The notes under the pieces: model-generated
Database searches by the model: none
Seen by the model: the letters and a program-made list of their open reading frames with translations, nothing else
What the model was told of the DNA's origin: nothing
Assembly: GCA_025924295.1 (NCBI GenBank)
Contig: JAICEG010000279.1
Coordinates: 1-7,065, forward strand
Direction: 5' to 3'
Length of the DNA stretch: 7,065 bases
Source: Vicinamibacteria bacterium
Lineage (GTDB): Bacteria > Acidobacteriota > Vicinamibacteria > Vicinamibacterales > UBA2999
Made by a program: the position numbers and the translations under genes
Shown here: positions 1 through 6,270 of the stretch, piece by piece
Layout of the letters: each line of letters starts with the position of its first letter
Position numbering within the stretch: the stretch's first letter is position 1

Positions 1-1
1 G

Positions 2-325
2 ATGGGTGTGCTCGCCGCCATGCTCATCGGCCTCGGCATGGGCGGTGAAGCCGATGTCACGCCGTACCTGATCTCACGCTACTTCGGGCTGCGATCGTTC
101 TCGGTGCTCTACGGCCTGACGTGGACGTTCTACGCATTCGCGGGCGCCATCGGCCCGATCCTCATGGGCAAGGCGTTCGACGTGACCGGATCGTACGAAG
201 CGTTGCTGGTGCAGCTCGCGCTTGCCACGTTCGCCGTGGCCGCGCTCATGTTGTTCCTGCCACGCTACGCGTCGTTCGACACCGCAGCGGGAGCCCAGCC
301 AGCGCCGAAGACCGTCAACGTATAG
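2..325 (+). CDS. MFS transporter, C-terminal part (5' end outside window)
   Basis: This is the last 107 codons of a major facilitator superfamily carrier, an inner-membrane secondary transporter. The reading frame is open at the left edge, so the Met at base 2 is most likely internal and not the start. Three hydrophobic segments at about residues 2-17, 36-57 and 66-87 match the last three helices (TM10-12) of a 12-helix carrier. They are joined by the loop ADVTPYLISRYFGLRSFS (17-34) and the short GKAFDVTGSY loop (56-65), both typical of MFS proteins related to the oxalate/formate and monocarboxylate groups. The tail after residue 88 is polar and ends in APKTVNV. The substrate cannot be inferred from this part. 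The next gene on the same strand starts 213 bp later, so I do not place them in one operon. The family is well supported; the subfamily is a guess. Confidence 0.88.
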   Translation: MGVLAAMLIGLGMGGEADVTPYLISRYFGLRSFSVLYGLTWTFYAFAGAIGPILMGKAFDVTGSYEALLVQLALATFAVAALMLFLPRYASFDTAAGAQPAPKTVNV

Positions 326-494
326 CGCGCAGTTTCTCCACAGTTCTTCGATACTTGCGCCGGCAGAATTTCCGCCCTTTCATGGCGGTGCGGGCGATTC
401 GCTCGTCTTCTGCAGCGGTACGTCCTTCGCACTAGACGGTCGTGCGATGCCGAGCCCGAATTGCGGACTCGTTGTCACAACCGCACCACGGTCC

Positions 495-511
495 GCCGCG
501 CAGAGCGCGGC
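495..511 (+). other. GC-rich hairpin in the leader of the Uma2-family gene
   Basis: GCCGCGC (495-501) and GCGCGGC (505-511) are perfect 7-bp inverted arms around the triloop AGA. The structure ends 27 bases before the ATG at 539 and is followed by AAAG, not a T tract. It could be a stabilising or regulatory leader hairpin, or a remnant terminator of the MFS gene; the sequence does not decide. The rest of 326-538 holds no gene or promoter that I can recognise. Confidence 0.4.
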
Positions 512-538
512 AAAGAGACGCTGGAACCAGGAGGGACG

Positions 539-1138
539 ATGTACGATGAGTGGACGGAGGACGACGTCATGGAAGGTCTGGCTTCGGGCGACACCCGTCT
601 TACGTACGACGATTTCCTGCTCTTCCCGGACGACGGGAAGCGGCACGAGATCATCGACGGAGTGCACTACGTGACGCCGAGTCCGAACGTGCGTCACCAG
701 TTGCTGCTCGGTCGGCTCCACTTCGAGATCGAGTCCTGGCTCCGGCAGCATCCTGGAGTAGGGAGCGTATTTCTCTCGCCGCTAGATGTGCTTTTCACGA
801 AGTGGGATGTCGTGGAGCCCGACCTGCTGTTCGTAGCTGCCGACCAAGAAGAGATCTTGACGGAAAAGAACGTGCAGGGCCCGCCAGCGCTCGTCATCGA
901 GATCGCATCGCCAAGCACCCGCAGGCGAGACGAAGGCATCAAGCAGAGGCTCTTCGACCGCGGCGGCGTGCGCGAGTACTGGCTTGTCGATCCCGATCGC
1001 AATCGTGTCAGGGTATGGCGGAGGCAACCGGATGGAACGTTTGCTCGCGTCGCGGACCTGTCGCGCGAGCGGCACGACACGATCACGACACCGCTGTTGC
1101 CTCAGCTGACCATCTCACTCGTTCAGCTCTTTTCGTAG
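539..1138 (+). CDS. Uma2-family (DUF820) PD-(D/E)XK endonuclease-like protein
   Basis: A 199-residue protein with the full Uma2/DUF820 pattern, a restriction-endonuclease-like PD-(D/E)XK fold found in many copies in cyanobacteria, Chloroflexota and Acidobacteriota; its cellular role is largely unknown. Visible family blocks are TYDDFLLFP (22-30), KRHEIIDGV (34-42), the acidic VEPDLLFVA (92-100), PPALVIEIASPSTRRRDEG (115-133) and VREYWLVDPDRNRVRVWRR (144-162). Probable active-site residues are D95, E121 and K135 (in GIKQRLF), with E38 as the N-terminal acidic residue; all are present, so the gene looks intact. The ATG at 539 is chosen because AGGAGGG lies just upstream; the frame is open for 26 codons further, but those lack family similarity. 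It appears solitary: the convergent permease gene ends 7 bp away. The family call is firm, nuclease activity is inferred. Confidence 0.88.
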   Translation: MYDEWTEDDVMEGLASGDTRLTYDDFLLFPDDGKRHEIIDGVHYVTPSPNVRHQLLLGRLHFEIESWLRQHPGVGSVFLSPLDVLFTKWDVVEPDLLFVAADQEEILTEKNVQGPPALVIEIASPSTRRRDEGIKQRLFDRGGVREYWLVDPDRNRVRVWRRQPDGTFARVADLSRERHDTITTPLLPQLTISLVQLFS

Positions 1139-1145
1139 CGACGGG

Positions 1146-3821
1146 TCACGGCTCCGCCAGCGATTGCATCGGGTTGACCCGGACTGCCCGCAACGCCGGC
1201 GCCGCGCAGGCTAACAGAGCGACGGCAATGATCCCTGCGGCACCCATCGCATATGCCGGGGGATCGGTCGTGCTGACTTCGAACAACATTGTCGTCAGCA
1301 TGCGTGTCGCAAGGACGGCCGCAATCAGTCCGATGCCAGCGCCGGCGACCGTCAGCGTCGCACCGTGGCGCACCACCATCATCAGCACCGACCGGGGCGT
1401 CGCGCCGAGCGCCAGTCGCAAGCCGATCTCGGACGTGCGCTGAGTGACGAAATAGGCGATCACTCCGTAGATGCCCACCGCGGCGAGCATGAGACCGGTT
1501 GCCGCAAGCAACGACAGCAGCCAGGTGCTGAAGCGCGCAGCCGCCACATCGGCCTGAAGCGCTTCTTCCATCGTCACCACGTTGTACAAGGGAAGCGATG
1601 CGTCGACTTCTCGCACCGCGCTTCGCAGCGACGAGGCAAGCGCGCCAGGATCGTCAGCGGTACGCACCACGAACGCCATGCTGCCTTGAAAGGCGCGCCA
1701 CGCCAGAGCCGGCGGCTGCGTGTAAGGCAGAAACAGCTCCGGCACCGGCGGCGTGTCCGGCCCGAAGCTCCGAACATCTCCGACGACTCCGACGACTTCC
1801 CGCCACTCGGGTATGTCGACCTCGCGCGTCCAGGTCGAAAGACGTTTGCCGATCGCGTCTTCACCCGGCCACGCAAGAGCCGCCAGTCTTTCGTTGATGA
1901 CGACGACCGACGGCGCTCCATCAGCCATGTCGGAGGCCCTCATCGTCCGTCCGCGTACCAGGGTCACGCCGATCGACTCGATGTAGTCCTCCGTGATCAG
2001 CCGGATCACGGGACTCGGAGAGGTGCCCGGTGAAAACGGTTTCCCCTCGACCTGAACACCCGCATCGAGTCCACCGGGGGTCAGCGGAATTCCAGTCGAG
2101 GCACCAGCACGTTGGACACCTGGAACTCCCCGCGTGTACTCGAGAACCCGTCGAAACGCGTCCGACACGGATTCATCGGAGCTGTATCGTTCAGGCGGCA
2201 ACGCCAGGCGGGCGGTCAGCACTCCGTCGACAACAAATCCGAGCGGCACCCGCTGCAGAAGCAGCGCGCTCCGGATGAAGAGCCCGGCGCTGACGACGAG
2301 GACAACTGCGATTGCGATCTCACCGATCACGAGCCCGCCTCGCAGACGGTCGCGTCCGACAGCGGCGAGCGATCTCCTGCCGCCGGCGCGCAGCGTCGTC
2401 ACCAGGTTCTCTCGCGCGGCGCGAATCGCAGGGGCGAGACCGACGACGATCCCGGTCAACAGCGTGATCCCCAGCGCAAAGAGCAGGACTTCCGGATGGA
2501 GCGCGGCGTCATCCAGGCGGGGCACGTTTCGCGGGCCGTATCTCACGAGCAGTGGGATACCGATGTACGCCAGGCCGACACCGGCAGTGCCACCCACGAT
2601 CGACAGCACCAGGCTCTCTGTCAGCAGTTGACGCACGATGCGCCATCGGCCCCCGCCCACGGCAGCGCGAATGGCGATCTCGCGCCGACGAGCAGTCGCG
2701 CGCGCCAGCAGTAGATTCGTGACGTTGGCGCAGCCGATAAGGAGGACGATGACAACTGACGTCAACATCACGTACCCCGGCGCGCGATGGCCACCGAGCA
2801 TGATGTCTTCGTACGACTGCACGTTGACGGAGCGTCCTTCCATGCTGCGCGGCTCTCGTTGCGCGATACCGCGAGTCACGCGTTCCATGTCGGCTTGTGC
2901 GGCCTCTTTCGTGATACCGGCCTTCAATTTGCCGATCACCGTGAAGCTGTGCATCCCGTAGTTCGCTCGCTCCTGCGGTGAGAAGACGAGCGGCGTCAGG
3001 AGTTGCGGCGCGGTGCGCAGCAGGTCGCTCTCCGGTGGCGAAACGCCAACGACGGTATGTGCTTCACCGTTGAGTCGAATCGTTCGGCCAACCAGCGACC
3101 GATCCGCTGCGAAGCGACGTTGCCACAGGCCATGGCCGAGCACCACCAACCGTCTGCCGTGCTCGACGTCGGCCTGCGTGAAGTACCGCCCGAGCACCGG
3201 CTGAATCTGTATCACCTGGAAGTAACCCGGCGTGACGCGGGCCCCACTGACGCGCTCCGGCTCGCCATCGGACAGGTTGTAAGTGGCACGTGTGAAGGCG
3301 GACGTGGCGTCGAAGACCTCGCCCTGCTCAGTCCAGTCGTGGAAGTGACCGACCGACGCGTTTCCCTGGCGGAACTGCCGCCAGGTCTCGTACACGAAGA
3401 CGACGCGATCGCTGTCGGAGAAGGGCAGCGGACGCAGCAAGACGACATTCAGCACGCTGAAAATGGCAACTGTCGCGCCGATGCCGAGCGCGATGGTAAC
3501 CATGAGGACGACGGTCAGCACGCGACTGACGAACAATTGCCGGATCGCGAATCGCAGGTCCTGCCGCCAACCAGCCCACCATTGAGTTCGGCGCATGGCT
3601 CTCTCCCGCTCTTCTGCCAGGACTCTGCAGATCGCTTTCACCTGTTGAATGTTCCCGAAGCCTCGCAGCGCTTCGTCGCGCGCGGCTTTCGGTTCCACGC
3701 CTTGCGCAACGAGCTCGTCGATGCGCGTCTCGACATGAAAGGCGAACTCGTCATCGACGTCAGCGGCCGGGTCGGATCCCCAGAAGCGCAGATAGCGCCG
3801 CCACAGTGGGGTCGCACTCAT
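1146..3821 (-). CDS. ADOP-type duplicated FtsX/MacB-like ABC permease
   Basis: An 891-residue inner-membrane protein built as two MacB-like permease halves. Residues 1-80 are a soluble prefix (LRFWGSDPAADVDDEFAFHV, then ARDEALRGFGN) that marks ADOP permeases. Predicted helices lie at about 101-130, 350-374, 402-425, 444-466, 496-520, 766-790, 818-842 and 857-880, giving four per half. Periplasmic MacB-type domains occupy about 131-349 and 521-765. The FtsX cores are clear: RRREIAIRAAVGG (378-390) and TSEIGLRLALGATPR (796-810). Length matches full-size family members, with no frameshift. MacB relatives work in mechanotransmission or export of lipids and peptides, driven by an ATPase; none is encoded in this window, consistent with 'orphan' permeases, so the substrate is unknown. 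The start ATG overlaps the padR stop as ATGA (3818-3821) and lacks a good Shine-Dalgarno, suggesting translational coupling. Expression is probably set by PadR. Confidence 0.93.
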   Translation of the reverse strand: MSATPLWRRYLRFWGSDPAADVDDEFAFHVETRIDELVAQGVEPKAARDEALRGFGNIQQVKAICRVLAEERERAMRRTQWWAGWRQDLRFAIRQLFVSRVLTVVLMVTIALGIGATVAIFSVLNVVLLRPLPFSDSDRVVFVYETWRQFRQGNASVGHFHDWTEQGEVFDATSAFTRATYNLSDGEPERVSGARVTPGYFQVIQIQPVLGRYFTQADVEHGRRLVVLGHGLWQRRFAADRSLVGRTIRLNGEAHTVVGVSPPESDLLRTAPQLLTPLVFSPQERANYGMHSFTVIGKLKAGITKEAAQADMERVTRGIAQREPRSMEGRSVNVQSYEDIMLGGHRAPGYVMLTSVVIVLLIGCANVTNLLLARATARRREIAIRAAVGGGRWRIVRQLLTESLVLSIVGGTAGVGLAYIGIPLLVRYGPRNVPRLDDAALHPEVLLFALGITLLTGIVVGLAPAIRAARENLVTTLRAGGRRSLAAVGRDRLRGGLVIGEIAIAVVLVVSAGLFIRSALLLQRVPLGFVVDGVLTARLALPPERYSSDESVSDAFRRVLEYTRGVPGVQRAGASTGIPLTPGGLDAGVQVEGKPFSPGTSPSPVIRLITEDYIESIGVTLVRGRTMRASDMADGAPSVVVINERLAALAWPGEDAIGKRLSTWTREVDIPEWREVVGVVGDVRSFGPDTPPVPELFLPYTQPPALAWRAFQGSMAFVVRTADDPGALASSLRSAVREVDASLPLYNVVTMEEALQADVAAARFSTWLLSLLAATGLMLAAVGIYGVIAYFVTQRTSEIGLRLALGATPRSVLMMVVRHGATLTVAGAGIGLIAAVLATRMLTTMLFEVSTTDPPAYAMGAAGIIAVALLACAAPALRAVRVNPMQSLAEP

Positions 3822-4156
3822 GACACCGGCTGCTGTTTTGCGCTCAGCACGCGCGCCACCGCGTGAGCGAAGCTGGACCAGGTATCCGCGTTCTTATGGA
3901 GTTGCCGGCGCCCTTCAGCCGTGAGTTTGTAGAACTTCGCGCGCCGCTGGTTGTCGGAAACCCCCCAGGAGGCCTCCACCCAGCCCTTCTTCTCTACGCG
4001 ATAGAGCGCGGGATAGAGCGACCCCTCCTCGATTCGCAGCTCGTTCCCGCTCAACTGTTCGATCCAGCGGCCGATGCCGAAGCCGTGCATCGGGCCCCAG
4101 CTGAGCGTCTTGAGGATCAGCACTTCGAGCGTCCCGTGCAGCAGCTCCTTCTCCAT
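3818..4156 (-). CDS. PadR-family transcriptional regulator
   Basis: A 112-residue PadR-type winged-helix repressor, the usual partner of ADOP permeases. The N-terminus is MEKELLHGTLEVLILKTLSW, followed by GPMHGFGIGRWI (21-32), which forms the helix-turn-helix entry. The family signature EEGSLYPALYRVEKKGWV (43-60) and the wing SDNQRRAKFYKLTAEGRRQL (67-86) follow. The C-terminal helix (about 88-105) should serve dimerisation, as in the short PadR-s2 subfamily. Its length is normal for that group. The start at 4156 is supported by AGGGAG (4165-4170) eight bases upstream. It is the first gene of the pair and overlaps the permease by 4 bp. Two palindromic sites directly upstream make autorepression likely. 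The signal relieving repression is unknown; PadR proteins respond to small phenolics, drugs or membrane stress. Confidence 0.95.
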   Translation of the reverse strand: MEKELLHGTLEVLILKTLSWGPMHGFGIGRWIEQLSGNELRIEEGSLYPALYRVEKKGWVEASWGVSDNQRRAKFYKLTAEGRRQLHKNADTWSSFAHAVARVLSAKQQPVS

Positions 4157-4164
4157 GCGTCCAG

Positions 4165-4185
4165 CTCCCTAGATAATCTAGGGAG
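4165..4185. promoter_or_regulatory. Proximal operator: 21-bp perfect palindrome, probable PadR site
   Basis: The arms CTCCCTAGAT (4165-4174) and ATCTAGGGAG (4176-4185) are exact reverse complements around a single A at 4175. The site begins 9 bp upstream of the padR start codon. On the minus strand its last bases, AGGGAG, double as the padR Shine-Dalgarno, and the predicted transcription start (about 4180) falls inside it. A dimeric winged-helix protein is expected to bind such a site. PadR as the binder is inferred from position, not shown. Confidence 0.75.
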
Positions 4186-4186
4186 A

Positions 4187-4215
4187 AGCATACGCCTTTT
4201 CCCCTAGATAATCAA
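4187..4215 (-). promoter_or_regulatory. Predicted sigma70-type promoter of the padR-permease operon
   Basis: Read on the minus strand, TTGATT (4215-4210) and TATGCT (4192-4187) are separated by exactly 17 bases, each matching four of six consensus positions. The -35 box lies inside the distal operator and the predicted start point inside the proximal one, leaving a leader of about 24 nt. Occupancy of either site would block RNA polymerase. The match is good but unproven. Confidence 0.6.
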
Positions 4216-4220
4216 GGGAG
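4200..4220. promoter_or_regulatory. Distal operator: imperfect second copy of the palindrome
   Basis: TCCCCTAGAT (4200-4209), A (4210), ATCAAGGGAG (4211-4220). It shares CCCTAGATAATC and AAGGGAG/TAGGGAG with the proximal copy in the same orientation, 35 bp away centre to centre; the arms pair at seven of ten positions. It covers the predicted -35 box of padR and ends 30 bp before the divergent beta-propeller start codon. The degeneracy suggests weaker binding than at the proximal site. Confidence 0.65.
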
Positions 4221-4250
4221 CGATCCGAAGGGCAACGACAGGGTATCTTT

Positions 4251-5477
4251 ATGCCCATGATTCACATCCGACTCGCGGTTGTCGCAGGGCTTGTCATCTG
4301 GATCGCGCCGCTGGCGGCGCAGGATTGGACGCAGTGGCGCGGGCCGGCGCGTGATGGCCTCATTCGCGCGTTCAAGGAGCCCGCCTCGTGGCCGATGACG
4401 CTGACCAGGCGCTGGAATGTCGAGGTCGGCACCGGCTACGCGACACCGCTCGTCGTGGGAGATCGCCTCTACATGTTTACTCGCCAGGGTGAGAACGAGG
4501 TGATGACCGCGTTCGATGCCGCGAGCGCGAAGGTGCTGTGGCGGACCAGCTACCCCGCGCCGTTCAAGATGAACCCGGCGACCGCGCCGCATGGTCCGGG
4601 GCCGAAGTCGACACCCACGTTCGCCGGCAACCGGTTGTTCACGCTCGGTATCAGCGGCATCGTCACGGCGTTCGACGCCGCCAGCGGCAAGCAGCTCTGG
4701 CAGAGGCCTGCCGACCCCGTCGAGCCGCTCTACCACACGGCAATGTCGCCTCTCGTCGTCGGCAACCAGATGATTCTGCACGTGGGCGGACACGACAAGG
4801 GTGAATTGGCCTCGTTCGACGTGGCGACCGGTAAGGTTCGCTGGACCTGGAACGGCGACGGTCCGGCGTACGGATCGCCGCTGCTCTTCGACCTGGGTGG
4901 GACACCACAAGTCGTGACGTTCACGCAGAAGAACTTCGTGGGCGTGTCACTCGAAGACGGCAAGCTGCTGTGGCGCCGGCCGTTCACCACGCCGAGCAAC
5001 ACGACGAGTCAGACACCGCTGCTCTACAAGGACATGGTGCTCCAGATGGGACGCAACAACGGGGTCGTCGCGTTCCGCGTCGCACCGGGCAACCCCGAAT
5101 GGACGACCTCGGAGGTGTGGCGAACCGAGGAAGTGTCGGCACATATGAGCGACGCCGTCGCTGTCGACAACGTGCTCTTCGGCCTGTCGCACCTGAACAG
5201 CGGGCAGTACTTCGCGCTCGACCTCGACAGCGGCAAGGTGCTGTGGAGGAGCGAGCCGCGCCAGGCTGCGCACGCCGCCATCGCGCGGGCGGGCAACACG
5301 ATCTTCTCACTCGAGGAAGACAGCGAGCTCGTGGTCATCCGCTTGAACCGCGAGAAGTTCGAACCCATCGCACGCTACAAGGTCGCGGCCAGTGACACAT
5401 GGTCGCAGCCGGTGATCTCGGGGAATCGGATCTTCGTGAAGGATGTCTCCTCCCTCACGCTCTGGACGATTAACTAG
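4251..5477 (+). CDS. Exported PQQ-repeat beta-propeller protein
   Basis: A 408-residue protein of the PQQ-binding-like (outer membrane assembly BamB / quinoprotein repeat) superfamily, likely periplasmic or secreted. Residues 1-23 form a Sec signal peptide with a hydrophobic core VVAGLVIWIAPLAA and a probable cut after LAA, before QDWTQWRGP. That DWxQWRGP opening is common in acidobacterial and planctomycete members. Blade repeats with the AFDAxxGKxLW pattern occur at about 87-97 (AFDAASAKVLW), 140-150 (AFDAASGKQLW), 188-198 (SFDVATGKVRW), 231-241 (GVSLEDGKLLW) and 322-332 (ALDLDSGKVLW). I see no cytochrome c CxxCH motif or dehydrogenase catalytic block, so a scaffold or binding role is more likely than an alcohol dehydrogenase. 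AGGG at 4240-4243 favours the ATG at 4251; a second in-frame ATG sits at 4257. It is divergent from padR across 94 bp that hold both operators, so co-regulation is possible. Confidence 0.87.
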   Translation: MPMIHIRLAVVAGLVIWIAPLAAQDWTQWRGPARDGLIRAFKEPASWPMTLTRRWNVEVGTGYATPLVVGDRLYMFTRQGENEVMTAFDAASAKVLWRTSYPAPFKMNPATAPHGPGPKSTPTFAGNRLFTLGISGIVTAFDAASGKQLWQRPADPVEPLYHTAMSPLVVGNQMILHVGGHDKGELASFDVATGKVRWTWNGDGPAYGSPLLFDLGGTPQVVTFTQKNFVGVSLEDGKLLWRRPFTTPSNTTSQTPLLYKDMVLQMGRNNGVVAFRVAPGNPEWTTSEVWRTEEVSAHMSDAVAVDNVLFGLSHLNSGQYFALDLDSGKVLWRSEPRQAAHAAIARAGNTIFSLEEDSELVVIRLNREKFEPIARYKVAASDTWSQPVISGNRIFVKDVSSLTLWTIN

Positions 5478-5499
5478 CTGACGGAGCCGCCGGCCCGCC

Positions 5500-5521
5500 G
5501 TGCCGGCTGAGCTCTCGGCAC
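5500..5521 (+). terminator. Weak hairpin downstream of the beta-propeller gene
   Basis: GTGCCG (5500-5505) pairs perfectly with CGGCAC (5516-5521), extendable by one G-T pair, around an 8-10 base loop; an alternative GCCGGC/GCCGGC pairing (5489-5494 with 5502-5507) competes. It lies 22 bp after the stop codon at 5477. No T tract follows, so intrinsic termination is doubtful; it may be only a 3'-end stabilising structure. Confidence 0.25.
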
Positions 5522-5595
5522 TCCCGCGAGAAATTCCTGCTCCAACGCTTCGAGGGCGTGCGAGTTGCATCTCTCTCCGAGCTGAGGAGAAGCAC

Positions 5596-6060
5596 ATGAA
5601 CTGGGGCGAAGTCCTTCCGTTTCCAGACGTCACGCAACTTGCGCGGGTGGCTATCCGCATCGCCATTGCCGCTGCGCTTGGCTGGATGATTGGCGCCGAA
5701 CGCGGATCAATGGGGAAAGCTGCGGGAACGCGGACCCACATGCTCGTGGCCATCGGCGCGGCGCTGTTCATCATCGTCCCGGCGGAGATCGGGTTGAATG
5801 AAGGCGATCTCGGACGGGTAATTCAAGGGATTGCTGCCGGCATTGGCTTCATCGGCGCCGGGACCATCCTCAAGCGGACCGATCAACAGGAGATCACGGG
5901 GCTGACGACGGCGGCGACTATCTGGCTGACGGCTGCGATCGGTCTCGCTGTTGGTGCAGGTCAGGTGTGGATTGCCGTGATGTCCGGCGCGTGCGCGTGG
6001 ATGGTCCTCTCGCTGTTTCAGCCGAGCGACAGCCGGACGTCCAAGCTGCACCAACCGTAG
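5596..6060 (+). CDS. MgtC/SapB-family membrane protein
   Basis: A 154-residue inner-membrane protein matching the conserved N-terminal membrane domain of MgtC/SapB. Family hallmarks are ALGWMIGAERGSMGKAAGTR (27-46), with the E35-R36 pair, then THMLVAIGAALF (47-58), GIAAGIGFIGAGTILKR (78-94) and GLTTAATIWLTAAIGLAVG (102-120). Five helices are predicted at about 15-34, 46-62, 75-93, 103-121 and 123-141. The C-terminal ACT-like cytoplasmic domain of Salmonella MgtC is absent, as in many short relatives. MgtC itself restrains the F-type ATP synthase and helps at low magnesium; the role of short environmental homologues is not established. The ATG at 5596 is chosen for the GAGGAG Shine-Dalgarno at 5584-5589, six bases upstream; a GTG at 5500 would add 32 residues unlike the family. 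The 118-bp gap from the beta-propeller gene gives no clear operon link. Confidence 0.93.
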   Translation: MNWGEVLPFPDVTQLARVAIRIAIAAALGWMIGAERGSMGKAAGTRTHMLVAIGAALFIIVPAEIGLNEGDLGRVIQGIAAGIGFIGAGTILKRTDQQEITGLTTAATIWLTAAIGLAVGAGQVWIAVMSGACAWMVLSLFQPSDSRTSKLHQP

Positions 6061-6085
6061 CTCACGCACTGTTGGCAATGTGAGC
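6060..6085. terminator. Possible bidirectional hairpin between mgtC-like gene and tRNA-Ser
   Basis: GCTCAC (6060-6065) and GTGAGC (6080-6085) are perfect 6-bp inverted arms around a 14-base loop, starting on the last base of the stop codon and ending 6 bases from the tRNA 3' end. As the two transcripts converge here, a shared terminator would make sense. The stem is short, the loop large, and there is no T tract on either side. Confidence 0.25.
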
Positions 6086-6091
6086 GAAGGT

Positions 6092-6186
6092 TGGCGGTGA
6101 GGCAGGGATTCGAACCCTGGGTAGGACTTTAAAGGCCCTACAACGGTTTAGCAAACCGCCGCCTTCAGCCTCTCGGCCACCTCACC
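6092..6186 (-). tRNA. tRNA-Ser (anticodon GCU, reads AGC/AGU)
   Basis: Read on the minus strand this is a complete 95-nt class II tRNA including an encoded CCA (6092-6094). The acceptor arms GGTGAGG (6186-6180) and CCTCACC (6102-6096) pair fully, with discriminator G at 6095, the usual one for serine. The D arm is GCC-GAGAGGCTGAA-GGC. The anticodon loop TTGCTAA carries GCT at 6152-6150. A long variable arm with stem GTAGG/CCTAC (6141-6137 with 6125-6121) is diagnostic of serine here. The T arm is CAGGG-TTCGAAT-CCCTG. The leader bases GC just before position 1 could pair with the discriminator G and first C of CCA, so the precursor stem may be 9 bp. No intron or degeneration is seen. Confidence 0.97.
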
Positions 6187-6201
6187 GCGGCGAGAAAGCT
6201 A

Positions 6202-6207
6202 AGTATA
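6202..6207 (-). promoter_or_regulatory. Predicted -10 box of tRNA-Ser
   Basis: TATACT on the minus strand (one or two mismatches to TATAAT) lies 15 bases upstream of the mature tRNA 5' end, placing the start point near 6195 and giving a leader of about 9 nt. The expected -35 area (about 6225-6230, GTCGCG) matches poorly, so only the -10 box is called. Confidence 0.5.
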
Positions 6208-6234
6208 AACGAGATCGTGACTTACGCGACCGCC

Positions 6235-6270
6235 GATGTCCCCTCGATTGTCCCTGAAATTGTCCCTGCC
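6235..6270. repeat. Three tandem 12-bp units around TGTCCC
   Basis: Consecutive units read GATGTCCCCTCG, ATTGTCCCTGAA and ATTGTCCCTGCC. The second and third share ATTGTCCCTG exactly (6247-6256 and 6259-6268); the first is degenerate. They lie about 50 bp upstream of the tRNA-Ser 5' end. Function is unknown: possible binding sites, or debris of an integration event. Confidence 0.6.

Noticed and set aside
461..538. Longer start for the Uma2-family protein
   Set aside because: The extra 26 residues include the hairpin and Shine-Dalgarno region and are unlike family N-termini; AGGAGGG supports the ATG at 539.
3003..3866. 287-residue plus-strand open frame opposite the permease gene
   Set aside because: It is an antisense frame of GC-rich coding DNA; the minus strand holds the conserved ADOP prefix and first permease domain.
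4212..4910. 232-residue minus-strand open frame opposite the beta-propeller gene
   Set aside because: It is Arg- and His-rich with no motif, and the plus strand here encodes a signal peptide and clear PQQ repeats.
4251..5477. Quinoprotein alcohol dehydrogenase
   Set aside because: The protein is shorter than the usual enzymes of about 550-700 residues and lacks a recognisable catalytic block or cytochrome c motif.
5500..5595. GTG start extending the MgtC-like protein by 32 residues
   Set aside because: It has no ribosome binding site, while GAGGAG is well placed for the ATG at 5596, where family similarity begins.
6092..6110. Attachment site at the tRNA-Ser 3' end
   Set aside because: I found no second copy of the tRNA 3' segment and no integrase gene in the window.
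6235..6270. CRISPR-like short repeats
   Set aside because: Units are 12 bp, directly adjacent and without spacers, and no cas gene is present.
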